DNA of 64,000 bases from Empedobacter stercoris (GCF_025244765.1 NZ_CP104209.1:1742501-1806500); one strand, 5' to 3'; shown: positions 44,678 through 55,438, counted from the stretch's first letter. Made by a program: numbers and translations. The notes: a model not told the origin generated them from the letters alone.

Positions 44678-45004
44678 ATGAGCCTTAAACAAGCACAATT
44701 AGACGTTGATAATTGGATTAAAGAACACGGTGTTCGTTATTTTAACGAGTTAACAAATATGGCACAACTAACAGAAGAAGTTGGTGAAGTTGCTCGTATT
44801 ATTGCTCGTCGTTATGGTGAGCAGTCAGAAAAAGAATCAGATAAAAACAAAGACTTAGGCGAAGAATTGGCCGATGTTATTTTTGTAGCGCTTTGTTTAG
44901 CAAATCAAACTGGTGTTGATTTAGAGTCTGCTTTTTACAAAAAATTAGATTACAAGACAAAACGTGATCATGATCGTCATCAAAATAATGATAAATTAAA
45001 ATAA
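44678..45004 (+). CDS. MazG-like nucleotide pyrophosphohydrolase
   Basis: The 108-residue protein starts at ATG 44678 (MSLKQAQLDVDNWIKEHGVRYF). An earlier start at 44645 lies in the leader. The all-alpha MazG motif ExxE...ExxD is visible: TEEVGEVARIIARRYGE (about 28) and DLGEELADVIFVALCLAN (about 58). It is expected to hydrolyse NTPs to NMP and PPi, possibly as house-cleaning. It is two bases upstream of aroA, so the two are cotranscribed. Confidence 0.92.
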   Translation: MSLKQAQLDVDNWIKEHGVRYFNELTNMAQLTEEVGEVARIIARRYGEQSEKESDKNKDLGEELADVIFVALCLANQTGVDLESAFYKKLDYKTKRDHDRHQNNDKLK

Positions 45005-45006
45005 AT

Positions 45007-46236
45007 ATGATTGAAATTTCTGCGCTACAATCTCCCATCAATAATCAACTATCGATAACAGGATCCAAAAGCGAAAGCAATCGTTTATTGTTATTAAACC
45101 AATTATTTGAGAATGTTTTGACTTTAGAAAATATTTCAAATTCAGAAGATTCTCAGTTAATGCAAAAGGCTTTAGCAAACAAAACAGATTTAATCGATAT
45201 TCATCACGCTGGAACCGCTATGCGATTTTTGACAGCTTATTTTTCTATTCAAGACGGACGAAAAGTAACGTTAACAGGTTCTGATCGAATGAAACAACGT
45301 CCTATAAAAATTTTGGTAGATGCGTTAAACGAATTGGGTGCAGAAATTTCGTATCAAGAGAATGAAGGCTATCCACCTTTGTCTATTGTAGGAAAAAAAT
45401 TAACCAAAGAAACAATCACTATTCCATCTAATATTAGTTCGCAATACATCACAGCGTTATGTTTAATTGGAACGAAATTAGAAAATGGATTGACGATAAA
45501 TCTTGACGGAAAAATTATTTCTGTTCCATATATTCAAATGACAATTCAGTTGTTGAATAAAGTTGGAATTAAAGCCACTTTCGAAGGAAATACAATTCAA
45601 GTTCCTTTTACGAAAAGGATCGAAGCGCAAATAGTACAAGTTGAATCCGATTGGAGTTCGGCTTCTTACTATTATAGTTTGATTGCTTTATCACAAAATT
45701 CTGAAGTTAAAATTTCTACATATTTCGAAGACTCTTTACAAGGAGATTCGGCTTTGCAAAATATATATGCAGAAAACTTCGGTGTGATTTCTACTTTTGA
45801 TAATGGAATTTTAAGCTTAAAAAACGATGCGAATTTTCAGCCTAAACAAAAGATTGAATTAAATTTAATCAATACACCAGATATTGCACAAACCATTGCC
45901 GCAACTTGTGTTGGACTGAAAGTAAATTGTATTTTAACAGGGTTAGAAACATTAAAAATCAAAGAAACAGATCGTTTGGTTGCATTGAAAAATGAGTTAG
46001 AAAAATTAGGTGCGATTATTCGTATTACTGATGATTCTTTAGCGATAGAAGGTTATCAAGATTTTTCTGAAACGCCAACTTTTGAAACATATAATGACCA
46101 TAGAATGGCAATGTGTATGGCGCCTTTAGCTCAGAAATATGCGATTCGCATTAACAATGAAATGGTCGTAGAAAAGTCATATCCGACATTTTGGGAAGAT
46201 TGGACAAAATTAGGATTTGAGATTAAATCTATTTAA
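45007..46236 (+). CDS. aroA: 3-phosphoshikimate 1-carboxyvinyltransferase (EPSP synthase)
   Basis: The 409-residue enzyme joins shikimate-3-phosphate and PEP. Motifs: SKSESNRLLLLNQLF (about 20-34), HAGTAMRFLTAYF (about 75), RMKQRPIKILVDAL (about 97), NISSQYITALCL (about 146), ESDWSSASYYYSL (about 216), KIKETDRLVALKNEL (about 317) and YNDHRMAMCMAPLA (about 360). It is slightly shorter than the E. coli enzyme. It supplies chorismate to the aromatic operon at 34751-38735 but lies outside that operon. Confidence 0.96.
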   Translation: MIEISALQSPINNQLSITGSKSESNRLLLLNQLFENVLTLENISNSEDSQLMQKALANKTDLIDIHHAGTAMRFLTAYFSIQDGRKVTLTGSDRMKQRPIKILVDALNELGAEISYQENEGYPPLSIVGKKLTKETITIPSNISSQYITALCLIGTKLENGLTINLDGKIISVPYIQMTIQLLNKVGIKATFEGNTIQVPFTKRIEAQIVQVESDWSSASYYYSLIALSQNSEVKISTYFEDSLQGDSALQNIYAENFGVISTFDNGILSLKNDANFQPKQKIELNLINTPDIAQTIAATCVGLKVNCILTGLETLKIKETDRLVALKNELEKLGAIIRITDDSLAIEGYQDFSETPTFETYNDHRMAMCMAPLAQKYAIRINNEMVVEKSYPTFWEDWTKLGFEIKSI

Positions 46237-46247
46237 AATAATATCAA

Positions 46248-46278
46248 AAAAAAATCCGCTCGTGAGCGGATTTTTTTA
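46248..46278. terminator. Terminator hairpin, ATCCGCTC family copy 3
   Basis: AAAAAATCCGCTC-GT-GAGCGGATTTTTTT between convergent aroA and the ABC exporter gene. Confidence 0.9.
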
Positions 46279-46294
46279 GAATATACTAAAGTTT

Positions 46295-48127
46295 TTATTC
46301 AAAATTTTGCATGTTTACAAGATTTGCGTAAACACCTTTTTTCTCTATTAATGAATGATGATTTCCTTCTTCAATAATTTTTCCAGCTTCCATCACCACA
46401 ATTTTATCTGCATTCTGAATTGTAGATAAACGGTGCGCAATAACCAAAGAAGTACGATTTTGCATCATATTATTTAAGGCAACTTGTACCAATTTCTCCG
46501 ATTTAGTATCCAATGCCGAAGTCGCCTCATCCAAAACCATAATTGGTGGATTCTTGTAAACTGCACGCGCAATACTTAAACGTTGTTTTTGTCCACCAGA
46601 AAGTTTGCTTCCACCCTCTCCTACCGACTCTTGGTATTTTTCTGGCATTTTGATTATAAACTCTTCTGCATTAGCAATTCGCGCAGCACTCACAACTTTC
46701 TCCTCACTTGGCGATTTATCTCCCAATGAAATATTATTAAAAATAGTATCATTAAACAGGATAGAATCCTGCGTTACCAATCCAAATAATAAGCGATAAT
46801 CGTGTAGTTTTATATGTTTAATATCAATTCCATCAATTAATATTTGGCCAGATTTTACATCCCAAAAACGCGTAATTAAATTCGCTAAAGTCGATTTTCC
46901 TGAACCTGATTGCCCAACTAAAGCAACTGTTTCTCCTTTATTTATTGTTAAATTAAAATCTTTGATGACATCATGTTTTCCATAGGCGAATGTTACATTT
47001 CGAAACTCGATTTTATCTTCAAAAGCTTCAATTCCTTTTGCATTTGGTAAATCTTGAATTGATACATCTGCATCCAAAACTTCAAAGATTCGTTGAGCAG
47101 AAACCTCTCCTTTCTGAACATCTGATAAAGCTTTCGAAAACTTTTTAATTGGGTCTAATAAAGTGTAAAAAGTTGCAATATAAAAAATGAATTGTGAACC
47201 TGTTAATCCATTTCCTTCTAATGATAATTTTCCTCCAAAAAAGACTATCAATCCAATTGTAACCGCACCTAAAAACTCACTTGTAGGCGAAGCTAAAGCT
47301 CTCTTTTTCATAACCTTTTGAAGGTATTTTCTGTAACGATTAATCGATTCATCAAATCGTCCTTTCACTTGGTCTTCAGCATTAAAAATCTTAATGATTT
47401 TTAGAGATGTCAACGTTTCATCCACATAGGTAATAATGTTTGATAATTCATCTTGTGCATGAGCAGCAGCTTTTTTTAAGCTTTTACCGATCAAGGAAAT
47501 AATTGTCCCCATAATAGGAAAAACTAAAATAGCGAATATGGTCAATTGATAACTAACCGTAAATAATACACCCACAAAAACGATAATCATAATTGGCGAT
47601 CGAACAATTTCGACAATCGAATTGAGAATATTTGATTCTACTTCATTCACATCACTCGAAATACGATTAATCATATCTCCTTTTCGTTTTTCAGTAAAAT
47701 ATGCAACAGGTAAATCGATAATTTTGTTGTGAATATCAACACGTAAATCACGTGTAACACCTGAACGTAAATCCACTAAACATGTTTCCGATAAAAAACT
47801 AAAAATATTTCGGAATAAAAAAGCGACTATAAAAATGACACAGGAAATTGCCAACACATAAATAGGTCCTTCTGTTTGAGAAACTTCATTCATATAGTAA
47901 GCCGAATAATCAGAAAAGAACTGCTTCAAATCATCTAATTTACCCGAATAGATAGGTTTCGTGACAACTTCATTATTTTCTTCACCAAATAAAACGCTCA
48001 AAATTGGCATCATAAAAGCTAATGCAACAACATTGAAAAGTGCGTAAAGTAAGTTGAAGATGATCGCTGTTATAAACGAACTTTTATATGGTTTAGCGTA
48101 GTTGAACGCTCTTTTAGTTAAACTCAT
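46295..48127 (-). CDS. ABC transporter, permease-ATPase fusion (MsbA-like)
   Basis: The 610-residue half-transporter has a six-helix exporter domain (about 15-340) and one NBD with Walker A GQSGSGKST (about 403), signature LSGGQKQRLSIARAV (about 508) and Walker B IMVLDEATSALD, then AHRLSTI. It exports lipid or peptide substrates as a homodimer or heterodimer. MsbA (lipid A core flipping) is the closest general analogue, but specificity cannot be read from sequence. Monocistronic. Confidence 0.93.
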   Translation of the reverse strand: MSLTKRAFNYAKPYKSSFITAIIFNLLYALFNVVALAFMMPILSVLFGEENNEVVTKPIYSGKLDDLKQFFSDYSAYYMNEVSQTEGPIYVLAISCVIFIVAFLFRNIFSFLSETCLVDLRSGVTRDLRVDIHNKIIDLPVAYFTEKRKGDMINRISSDVNEVESNILNSIVEIVRSPIMIIVFVGVLFTVSYQLTIFAILVFPIMGTIISLIGKSLKKAAAHAQDELSNIITYVDETLTSLKIIKIFNAEDQVKGRFDESINRYRKYLQKVMKKRALASPTSEFLGAVTIGLIVFFGGKLSLEGNGLTGSQFIFYIATFYTLLDPIKKFSKALSDVQKGEVSAQRIFEVLDADVSIQDLPNAKGIEAFEDKIEFRNVTFAYGKHDVIKDFNLTINKGETVALVGQSGSGKSTLANLITRFWDVKSGQILIDGIDIKHIKLHDYRLLFGLVTQDSILFNDTIFNNISLGDKSPSEEKVVSAARIANAEEFIIKMPEKYQESVGEGGSKLSGGQKQRLSIARAVYKNPPIMVLDEATSALDTKSEKLVQVALNNMMQNRTSLVIAHRLSTIQNADKIVVMEAGKIIEEGNHHSLIEKKGVYANLVNMQNFE

Positions 48128-48182
48128 TTTATATTTTTAATCATCAAAAGAATAATTTTGACTTTGCAAATTTAAGCAAAAA

Positions 48183-48218
48183 AAATAATGACTATTCTTT
48201 TTAAGAAATAGTCATTAT
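48183..48218 (-). terminator. Terminator of the DUF2147 gene
   Basis: AATGACTATTCTTT-TTAAG-AAATAGTCATT; on the minus strand the hairpin is followed by a run of T. Confidence 0.7.
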
Positions 48219-48273
48219 AGAGTAAATTTTGTGGTTTGATTACTCAGAGTAACCTTTTCGTTTTTGTTTTGAT

Positions 48274-48699
48274 TTATTTAACTCGATGCCAAGTTTGCGT
48301 TCTTCCAACAAGAGAAATTCCGATATAACCTCTTACATCAAGTTTGTCATTACCATTTAATGACATTTTTGCTTTGTATTCTTTTCCATTATTAGGATCA
48401 AGGATTTTTCCTCCATTCCATTCTTTACCATCTTTTTTAAGACCTGTAAGAATTTGCATTCCTAAAATTGGTTTATTTTTTAACGCTCCTGAACAATCTG
48501 TACATTTAGCGTCTTCTTTTCCTTTTGTTAAAATCTTAGTGACTTTACCATACAGTTTTCCATCTTTCTCGAAAATCTCTACGTAAGACTTCGCTTGTTT
48601 TGTTTCATCATCAATTGTTTTCCATGTTCCAATCGGTGATTGCGCATACATTAAAGATGTCAACATAAAGAATAATCCGAATAAAATTGATTTTTTCAT
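48274..48699 (-). CDS. DUF2147 domain secreted protein
   Basis: The 141-residue protein has a signal peptide (1-19, ending SLMYAQ). The DUF2147 domain follows: SPIGTWKTIDDETKQAKSYVEIFEKDGKLYGKV, then a CTDC pair and a C-terminal GRTQTWHRVK. It is a lipocalin-like small beta-barrel of unknown function, expected in the periplasm or outside. The length matches the family. Confidence 0.92.
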   Translation of the reverse strand: MKKSILFGLFFMLTSLMYAQSPIGTWKTIDDETKQAKSYVEIFEKDGKLYGKVTKILTKGKEDAKCTDCSGALKNKPILGMQILTGLKKDGKEWNGGKILDPNNGKEYKAKMSLNGNDKLDVRGYIGISLVGRTQTWHRVK

Positions 48700-49033
48700 A
48701 TTTTTATCCTTTAAAATTTATTTCACTAAAGTAACTCTTTTTTGGTGTAAACAAAACACTAAGTATTATTTTTTATACAAATCGTATAAACTAAATGCTT
48801 AAATACATTTAAACATTTGTTTTTTAAATATTTAAAAGTTAGTAATTTTTTAAATAAATAGTATATAATTTTATTTATTCAAGTCAATACAACGTATTGT
48901 TTTCCATCTATAATCGCCATATAAATGTTTCATATTTATCAAAAAAAAAGATTTTTAGCTTATTTTTATACAGAAACCTAAAAAAATGAATACATTTGTC
49001 TACTATTTTTATAGAGTTTATAGATAAAGTAAA
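48700..49033. other. Divergent intergenic region (DUF2147 / cysE)
   Basis: 334 bp of very AT-rich DNA with no gene. Small palindromes occur (TTATACAAATCGTATAA, about 48774-48790). No full Bacteroidota promoter could be placed with confidence for cysE. Confidence 0.4.
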
Positions 49034-49807
49034 ATGACCCATTTCTCAAAATATAGTTTACCATTCAACAAAGCGGATTTAGAACCAATAATTGAATCTA
49101 TCATTTACGATGAAATTTTTCAGCAACCAAATTCAACTTACAGAAAAGAAGATTTGTTAAATCAATTCAATACTATTTTGCTAAAAATTGTTCCAGAAGA
49201 AAAATCAAATAAAATTAGTCTTTATTTCTTTGAACAATTTACGCAACTACGACAAGAATTAGAAAATCTTATTTACATTTTTTATGCGAATGACCCTGCT
49301 TCAAAATCCGAAATAGAAATTATTTTAGCCTATCCTGGTTTTTTTGCAATCGCTATCCATCGTTTAGCTAATATTTTATTCAAATTGGACACTCCAATTT
49401 TACCACGTTTTTTCTCAGAATACGCACATTCTAAAACTGGAATTGATATTCATCCTGGTGCCACAATTGGAAAAAACTTTTATATAGATCATGGTACTGG
49501 AATAGTAATTGGAGAAACAACTATTATTGGGGATCATGTCAAAATTTATCAAGGTGTAACTTTAGGAGCATTTTATGTTTCGAAGAATTTAGCGGATAAA
49601 AAACGTCATCCAACCATCGAAAATAATGTAACAATCTATGCTGGAGCTACTATTTTAGGTGGAACAACTGTAATAGGTGAAAACTCTATAATTGGAGGTA
49701 ATGTTTGGATTACAGAAAGTATCGAAGATAATTCGATTGTTTATCAAGAAAATAAACCACAAATAAAGAAGCAAAAAATTGAACAACATCACGATTATAT
49801 CATCTAA
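49034..49807 (+). CDS. cysE: Serine O-acetyltransferase
   Basis: The 257-residue enzyme makes O-acetylserine from serine and acetyl-CoA, the first committed step of cysteine synthesis. An N-terminal helical part (about 1-125) precedes the left-handed beta-helix hexapeptide repeats (about 140-235): GIDIHPGATIGKNFYIDHGTGIVIGETTIIGDHVKIYQGVTLGAF contains the active His residues, with ILGGTTVIGENSIIGGNVWI after it. It belongs to the EpsC/SAT branch. It lies 12 bp upstream of cysK in one operon. Confidence 0.95.
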   Translation: MTHFSKYSLPFNKADLEPIIESIIYDEIFQQPNSTYRKEDLLNQFNTILLKIVPEEKSNKISLYFFEQFTQLRQELENLIYIFYANDPASKSEIEIILAYPGFFAIAIHRLANILFKLDTPILPRFFSEYAHSKTGIDIHPGATIGKNFYIDHGTGIVIGETTIIGDHVKIYQGVTLGAFYVSKNLADKKRHPTIENNVTIYAGATILGGTTVIGENSIIGGNVWITESIEDNSIVYQENKPQIKKQKIEQHHDYII

Positions 49808-49819
49808 AAATCTATCAAA

Positions 49820-50728
49820 ATGATTTATAATAATATCTTAGAAACCATTGGAAATACACCAATAATCAAATTGAATAAATTATTTCCAAATCATCATGTA
49901 TACATAAAAATTGAGAAACAAAATCCAGGAGGATCAATCAAAGATCGTATAGCTTTGGCAATGATTGAAGATGCTGAAAAAGCAGGTATTTTACAACCTG
50001 GAGGAACAATTATCGAACCTACTTCAGGTAATACTGGTATTGGATTGTCTTTTGTAGCTGCAGTAAAAGGCTATAAAATGATTATTACAATGCCAGAATC
50101 AATGTCGATTGAACGCCGAAAAATAATGGAAGCTTATGGAGCTGAATTTGTTTTGACTCCAAAAGAATTAGGAATGAAAGGTGCAATCGCAAAAGCACAA
50201 GAATTAGCTGAAAACATAGAAGGAGCTTGGGTTCCACAACAATTTGAAAATAATTCAAATCCAACTATTCATTATACTACAACAGCCAAAGAAATTCTTG
50301 CAGATTTTCCTCAAGGAATTGATTATTTAATTACAGGTGTTGGTACGGGAGGACATCTTTCTGGTATTGGAAAAGCATTAAAAGAAGCGAATTCTTCAAC
50401 TAAAGTTTTTGCTGTAGAACCAACAGATTCACCTGTGATTTCAGGAGGAAATCCTGGTCCACATGCTCTTCAAGGAATTGGAGCTGGATTTCTACCGAAA
50501 AATTTAGATTTAACTATTGTTGATCAATCAATTCAAATTACAAAAGAAGAAGCTTTTGAATTCACCAAAAAAGTTGCTAAAGAAGAAGGTTTATTTGTTG
50601 GAATTTCAACAGGTGCATCTCTTGCTGCTGTTTCTAAAAAATTGGATATAATAGGAAATGAAGCTAAAATTATAACGATAAACTATGATACAGGCGAACG
50701 TTATTTATCTGTAGAAGGTTTGTTTTAA
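49820..50728 (+). CDS. cysK: Cysteine synthase A
   Basis: The 302-residue PLP enzyme makes cysteine from O-acetylserine and sulfide. The PLP lysine is in [13 protein letters not shown] (about 42), the substrate loop is [13 protein letters not shown] (about 68), and the phosphate-binding loop is [15 protein letters not shown] (about 175). The downstream SxGN region is [10 protein letters not shown]. It pairs with cysE upstream and may form the cysteine synthase complex. Confidence 0.96.
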   Translation: MIYNNILETIGNTPIIKLNKLFPNHHVYIKIEKQNPGGSIKDRIALAMIEDAEKAGILQPGGTIIEPTSGNTGIGLSFVAAVKGYKMIITMPESMSIERRKIMEAYGAEFVLTPKELGMKGAIAKAQELAENIEGAWVPQQFENNSNPTIHYTTTAKEILADFPQGIDYLITGVGTGGHLSGIGKALKEANSSTKVFAVEPTDSPVISGGNPGPHALQGIGAGFLPKNLDLTIVDQSIQITKEEAFEFTKKVAKEEGLFVGISTGASLAAVSKKLDIIGNEAKIITINYDTGERYLSVEGLF

Positions 50729-50751
50729 AGTCAGTATTAACCAAAATCCTA

Positions 50752-50778
50752 AAGGAGACATTGTCAAAATGTCTCTTT
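50752..50778 (+). terminator. Terminator of cysE-cysK
   Basis: GGAGACATT-GTCA-AAATGTCTCTTTTTTTT hairpin with T-run, about 23 nt after cysK. Confidence 0.85.
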
Positions 50779-50886
50779 TTTTTATTCAATAAGGTCAAAA
50801 AGTCAGTTTTTTAACATCTTATCTACTTTGGAATTTTTTTTGATGGAATAAAACCATACAAAACGAATATAAAAAACTAAGGGTCA

Positions 50887-53499
50887 ATGGATTTTAATCA
50901 ATTTACAATAAAGGGTCGAGAAGCAATACAGGCCGCGCAACAAATCGCAGTTTCACATAAAAATCAAGCGATAGAACCTGCTCATATTTTAGGAGGAATG
51001 ATTGATGTTGATGAAAATGTGTTATCATTAATCTTAGAAAAACAAGGTGTCAAATTCGATTTATTAAAACCAGAATTAGATCTTGAAATCAATAAATACC
51101 CTAAAATTGAAGGGCAACAAAGGAATCATCTTTCCAATTCTTCTAACCAAATTTTGCAATCAGCGAAAGAAATTGCAAAAGGAATGAATGATGATTTTAT
51201 CACATTAGAACATTTATTATTAGGTATAATTAAGAATGGTTCACCTGTTAGTCAGTTATTAAAAAATAAAGGTGTAACATTCGAGAACACAAAAAAATTA
51301 GTAACAGAATTGAGAAACGGAGAAAGAGTAACTTCTGAAAATGCAGAAGGAACATATAATTCATTAAACAAATACGCTAAAAATTTAACAGATTTAGCAA
51401 AAGAAGGGAAATTAGATCCTGTAATTGGTCGTGATGAAGAAATTCGTCGTGTTTTACAAATTCTATCTCGTCGAACAAAAAACAACCCAATTCTAATTGG
51501 TGAACCAGGTGTAGGTAAAACCGCTATAGCAGAAGGTTTGGCTCATCGAATTATTGATGGTGATGTACCCGAAAATCTTTTGAACAAACAAATTTTTTCA
51601 TTGGATATGGGTGCTTTAGTTGCGGGAGCAAAATACAAAGGAGAATTTGAAGAGCGATTAAAAGCTGTTGTAAAAGAAGTTACTTCTTCAAATGGTGAAA
51701 TTATTTTATTCATCGATGAAATTCATACACTTGTTGGTGCAGGTGGTGGTGGAGAAGGTGCTATGGATGCAGCTAATATTCTGAAACCAGCTTTGGCTCG
51801 TGGTGAATTACGTTCAATAGGAGCTACAACGTTGAATGAATATCAGAAATACTTTGAAAAAGACAAAGCTTTAGAGCGTCGTTTTCAGAAAGTAATGGTG
51901 GAAGAGCCTGATGAAGAATCTGCAATTTCGATCTTGCGTGGTATTAAAGATAAATACGAACAACATCATAAAATAGGTATCAAAGATGAAGCTATTATTG
52001 CGGCTGTAAAATTATCAACACGTTACATCACAGATCGTTTTTTACCAGATAAAGCGATTGATTTGATGGATGAAGCAGCTTCTAAATTACGTATGGAAAT
52101 GAATTCTAAACCAGAAGATTTAGATAAATTAGACCGAAGAATTATTCAATTAGAAATTGAAATTGAAGCGATAAAACGTGAAAATGATGAGAAAAAATTG
52201 AATCTTTTAAAAGAAGAATTATCAAATCTTCAAGATGAAAGAAATCAATTGAACTCGAAATGGGAAGCAGAAAGAACACGTGCTGATGAAGTTCAGGATT
52301 TGAGAAAACATATCGAAAATATCAAATTTGATATCGAACGTGCAAAACGTGAATACGATTATGCAAAAGCATCTAAATTAGAATTTGAAGATTTAGTAAA
52401 TGCCAAAAAAGATTTAGAAGATGCTGAGAAAAATTTAGAAGAAAACAAACACAACAAATTGGTGAAAGAATTTGTTGATGCAGATGATATCGCAGAAGTT
52501 GTTTCGAAATGGACAGGTGTTCCTGCTCAAAAAATGATGCAATCTGATCGTGAAAAATTATTGAATTTAGAAAGCCAATTACACAAACGTGTTTTAGGGC
52601 AAGAAGAAGCTATTACAGCTGTTTCTGATGCCATTCGCCGTTCTCGTGCAGGTCTTAGCGACGAAGGAAAACCAATCGGTTCGTTCTTATTCTTAGGATC
52701 TACCGGGGTTGGTAAAACGGAGTTGGCAAAAGCTTTAGCCGAATTCTTGTTTGACGATGAAAATGCAATGACGCGTATCGACATGTCTGAGTATCAAGAA
52801 CGCCATGCGGTTTCTCGTTTAGTTGGGGCACCTCCGGGCTATGTAGGTTATGATGAAGGTGGACAATTAACAGAAGCGGTTCGTCGTCGTCCTTACTCGG
52901 TTATTTTGTTAGATGAGATTGAGAAAGCGCATCCAGATGTTTTCAATATTTTGTTACAAGTTTTAGATGATGGTCGTTTGACAGATAACAAAGGTCGTGT
53001 GGTCAACTTTAAAAATACAATTATCATCATGACTTCTAACTTTGGTTCGCATACAATTTTAGACAAATTTGCTGATATTGACGAAAACAATGTCCCACAG
53101 ATTTATGATGAAACAAAACAACTTGTTTTTGATGAGTTAAAACAAAATTTTAGACCAGAGTTTTTAAATCGTATTGATGAAATCATATTATTCCGTCCGC
53201 TAAGTGAAAACCAAATTTCTGGAATTGTATCTATTTATTTGAATGGAGTGGCTAAAAAATTAGCACAACGAGACATCACATTAGATATTACACCAGAAGC
53301 TGTAGAATATTTAGCGAAAAAAGGATATGATCCTCAATTTGGAGCAAGACCTCTAAAAAGAGTCATTCAACAAGATGTATTAAACGAATTATCAAAAGAA
53401 ATTTTGAAAGGTTCTATTAATGATAATGATGCGGTTTTAATCGATTATTTCGAAGAAAAACCAGGAGATAATAAATTAGTTTTCAGAACTAATCAATAA
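50887..53499 (+). CDS. clpB: ATP-dependent disaggregase ClpB
   Basis: The 870-residue Hsp100 protein solubilises aggregates together with DnaK. The N-terminal Clp repeat domain spans 1-145. AAA1 has Walker [19 protein letters not shown] (about 204) and Walker [16 protein letters not shown]. The coiled-coil middle domain (about 405-520) separates ClpB from ClpA/C. AAA2 has [18 protein letters not shown] (about 602) and [14 protein letters not shown]. The length is usual. No sigma-32 or CIRCE-type site is recognised upstream. Confidence 0.97.
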   Translation: MDFNQFTIKGREAIQAAQQIAVSHKNQAIEPAHILGGMIDVDENVLSLILEKQGVKFDLLKPELDLEINKYPKIEGQQRNHLSNSSNQILQSAKEIAKGMNDDFITLEHLLLGIIKNGSPVSQLLKNKGVTFENTKKLVTELRNGERVTSENAEGTYNSLNKYAKNLTDLAKEGKLDPVIGRDEEIRRVLQILSRRTKNNPILIGEPGVGKTAIAEGLAHRIIDGDVPENLLNKQIFSLDMGALVAGAKYKGEFEERLKAVVKEVTSSNGEIILFIDEIHTLVGAGGGGEGAMDAANILKPALARGELRSIGATTLNEYQKYFEKDKALERRFQKVMVEEPDEESAISILRGIKDKYEQHHKIGIKDEAIIAAVKLSTRYITDRFLPDKAIDLMDEAASKLRMEMNSKPEDLDKLDRRIIQLEIEIEAIKRENDEKKLNLLKEELSNLQDERNQLNSKWEAERTRADEVQDLRKHIENIKFDIERAKREYDYAKASKLEFEDLVNAKKDLEDAEKNLEENKHNKLVKEFVDADDIAEVVSKWTGVPAQKMMQSDREKLLNLESQLHKRVLGQEEAITAVSDAIRRSRAGLSDEGKPIGSFLFLGSTGVGKTELAKALAEFLFDDENAMTRIDMSEYQERHAVSRLVGAPPGYVGYDEGGQLTEAVRRRPYSVILLDEIEKAHPDVFNILLQVLDDGRLTDNKGRVVNFKNTIIIMTSNFGSHTILDKFADIDENNVPQIYDETKQLVFDELKQNFRPEFLNRIDEIILFRPLSENQISGIVSIYLNGVAKKLAQRDITLDITPEAVEYLAKKGYDPQFGARPLKRVIQQDVLNELSKEILKGSINDNDAVLIDYFEEKPGDNKLVFRTNQ

Positions 53500-53518
53500 A
53501 TTACGATTTATTGTTGTG

Positions 53519-53549
53519 TAAAAAATCCGCTCAATGAGCGGATTTTTTT
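53519..53549. terminator. Terminator hairpin, ATCCGCTC family copy 4
   Basis: AAAAAATCCGCTC-AAT-GAGCGGATTTTTTT lies between convergent clpB and the DUF2480 gene. Confidence 0.9.
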
Positions 53550-54058
53550 TATTTCTTCTTTTTATAAAGTGGAACGGTACTGCATGCTTCACCAAACATT
53601 AACGAACTAACAATAGGTTGCAAACGTTCTATTAATTGAATATAAGCCGAATCTGGAACGGGTTTGTACGAACATCCTTTTACAATTATTTTTCCATCGA
53701 TATAATCATCATAAGGTAAATGATCGACAATCTCTGTGTACAAAATCGTATCCAAATCTTCTAAACTTCCGTGAACAACGCGTTTTACTATTCCCGACAA
53801 GTATGCTGCGACCAACAAATATGCCCAAGACGGAACAATTGCATCTGCTGTACACGTTAATGCAACATATTTATCTTGATATTGTGACCAATCATGATTT
53901 TTCAGATTTTCTCTAAAATCTTTTTCTCTAAGAATCAATTCTTCATATAACCAATCTTTCAAGTCAAAAACAACACGATCTCCATCAGGATAATAATCCT
54001 GTAAATCAATTGTGACTAAGCTACTATTGGCAACTTTATTTATAATCTCGTCTGACAT
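53549..54058 (-). CDS. DUF2480 family protein
   Basis: The 169-residue cytoplasmic protein begins MSDEIINKVANSSLVTIDLQDYYPDGDRVVFDLKDWLYEELILREKDFRE, with W and YQDKYVALTCTADAIVPSWAYLLVA, as in DUF2480 proteins restricted to Bacteroidota. Function is unknown. The CTADA segment and the final GEACSTVPL cysteines might be important. Divergent from lpxB across 100 bp. Confidence 0.88.
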   Translation of the reverse strand: MSDEIINKVANSSLVTIDLQDYYPDGDRVVFDLKDWLYEELILREKDFRENLKNHDWSQYQDKYVALTCTADAIVPSWAYLLVAAYLSGIVKRVVHGSLEDLDTILYTEIVDHLPYDDYIDGKIIVKGCSYKPVPDSAYIQLIERLQPIVSSLMFGEACSTVPLYKKKK

Positions 54059-54158
54059 TTTTCTTTCTTTGAAAGAGTAAATTTACGCAATAAAAAACAT
54101 TGAAATCTACTCCACTTATAGATTTCTCCTATCTTTGTAAGAAGAAAAATGATTTCCA

Positions 54159-55274
54159 TTGAAATACTATATCATTGCAGGTGAAGCTTCGGGCGATTTA
54201 CACGCATCGAACTTAATGAAAGAATTAAAATTAAAAGATCCACATGCCGAATTTAGGTTTTGGGGAGGAGATTTGATGCAAGCGCAAGGCGGAACTTTAG
54301 TCAAACATTACAGAGATTTGGCGTTTATGGGGTTTGCTGAAGTTGTAATGAATTTGAAAACGATTTTAGGAAATATTTCTGTTTCCAAAAAAGACATCGA
54401 AACCTATAAACCTGATGCGGTAATTTTAGTTGACTATCCTGGTTTTAATTTAAGAATTGCAGAGTTTGTAAAAAAACTTGGAATTAAAGTTTACTATTAC
54501 ATTTCGCCACAAATATGGGCTTGGAAAACGGGACGAGTTCATAAAATTAAAAAAGTTGTCGATAAAATGTTTGTCATTCTTCCGTTCGAAGAAGAATTTT
54601 ATCAACGTTATGATTATAAAGTCGATTTTGTAGGAAATCCTTTGTTAGATTCGCTCAATCATCTTCCCGCAATTGATGAACAACGATTTCGAAAAGAGCA
54701 CAATTTAGACGAAAGACCAATTATAGCTTTGCTTCCAGGTAGTCGAACACAAGAGATTAAAGTCAAATTACCCTTGATGCTTTCCGTAGAAAAAGATTTT
54801 CCAGATTATCAGTTTGTTGTGGCAGGAGCTCCTTCTCAACCATCAGAAAATTATAAAAAAATTGTCGGAAATCAATTGAAAATTGTTGAAAATAAAACCT
54901 ACGATTTATTACGTATTTCACATGCAGCCTTGGTTACATCGGGAACAGCAACATTAGAAACAGCTTTGTTAAAAGTTCCAGAAGTGGTTTGTTACAAGGG
55001 AAATGCAATTTCGTATGAGATCGGAAAACGTGTAGTGAAAAATATTCGTTTTATTTCATTGGTCAATTTAATTATGGATGAAGAAGTCGTAAAAGAATTA
55101 ATACAATATGACTTAACGTACGAAAATATTAAACGAGAATTAAATCTGATATTAAATTCACCTAAACGAGATAAAATCCTTCAAGATTACGAAGAATTGT
55201 ACCATAAACTTGGAGGAATTGGCGCTTCAGAAAGAACAGCAAATTTAATCGTAGAGGATTTAAAAAATAAATGA
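54159..55274 (+). CDS. lpxB: Lipid-A-disaccharide synthase
   Basis: The 371-residue glycosyltransferase (GT19) joins UDP-diacylglucosamine and lipid X in lipid A synthesis. The start is TTG 54159, which directly gives MKYYIIAGEASGDLHASNLM, the conserved N-terminus; the nearby ATG is out of frame. Other motifs: PQIWAWKTGRVHKIKKVVDKMFVILPFEEEFY, LLPGSRTQEIKVKLPLML and SGTATLETALLKVPEVVCYKG. A -7-like TATCTTTG is at 54130-54137. Confidence 0.95.
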   Translation: MKYYIIAGEASGDLHASNLMKELKLKDPHAEFRFWGGDLMQAQGGTLVKHYRDLAFMGFAEVVMNLKTILGNISVSKKDIETYKPDAVILVDYPGFNLRIAEFVKKLGIKVYYYISPQIWAWKTGRVHKIKKVVDKMFVILPFEEEFYQRYDYKVDFVGNPLLDSLNHLPAIDEQRFRKEHNLDERPIIALLPGSRTQEIKVKLPLMLSVEKDFPDYQFVVAGAPSQPSENYKKIVGNQLKIVENKTYDLLRISHAALVTSGTATLETALLKVPEVVCYKGNAISYEIGKRVVKNIRFISLVNLIMDEEVVKELIQYDLTYENIKRELNLILNSPKRDKILQDYEELYHKLGGIGASERTANLIVEDLKNK

Positions 55275-55403
55275 AGAGAAAAATAAAAGATTGACGCAAC
55301 CTTTTATTGATTTTGTAATCTTGTAGTCTATAGATGTCATTCAGTCTATTGTTAAAAATGTTTCGGATTGACCTAACTTAAAAGTTTACAACCTTTTCTA
55401 ACA

Positions 55404-55438
55404 AAACAATCCTCTTGATTCTCAAGAGGATTTTTAAT
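55404..55438 (+). terminator. Hairpin after lpxB
   Basis: AATCCTCTTGA-TTC-TCAAGAGGATTTTTAATTTT is a strong hairpin with T-run. It lies about 135 nt after the lpxB stop in a 248-bp gap (55275-55522) with no gene seen. Confidence 0.75.

Noticed and set aside
48890..49033. Riboswitch upstream of cysE
   Set aside because: I could not find a SAM or other known riboswitch core; the region is only AT-rich.
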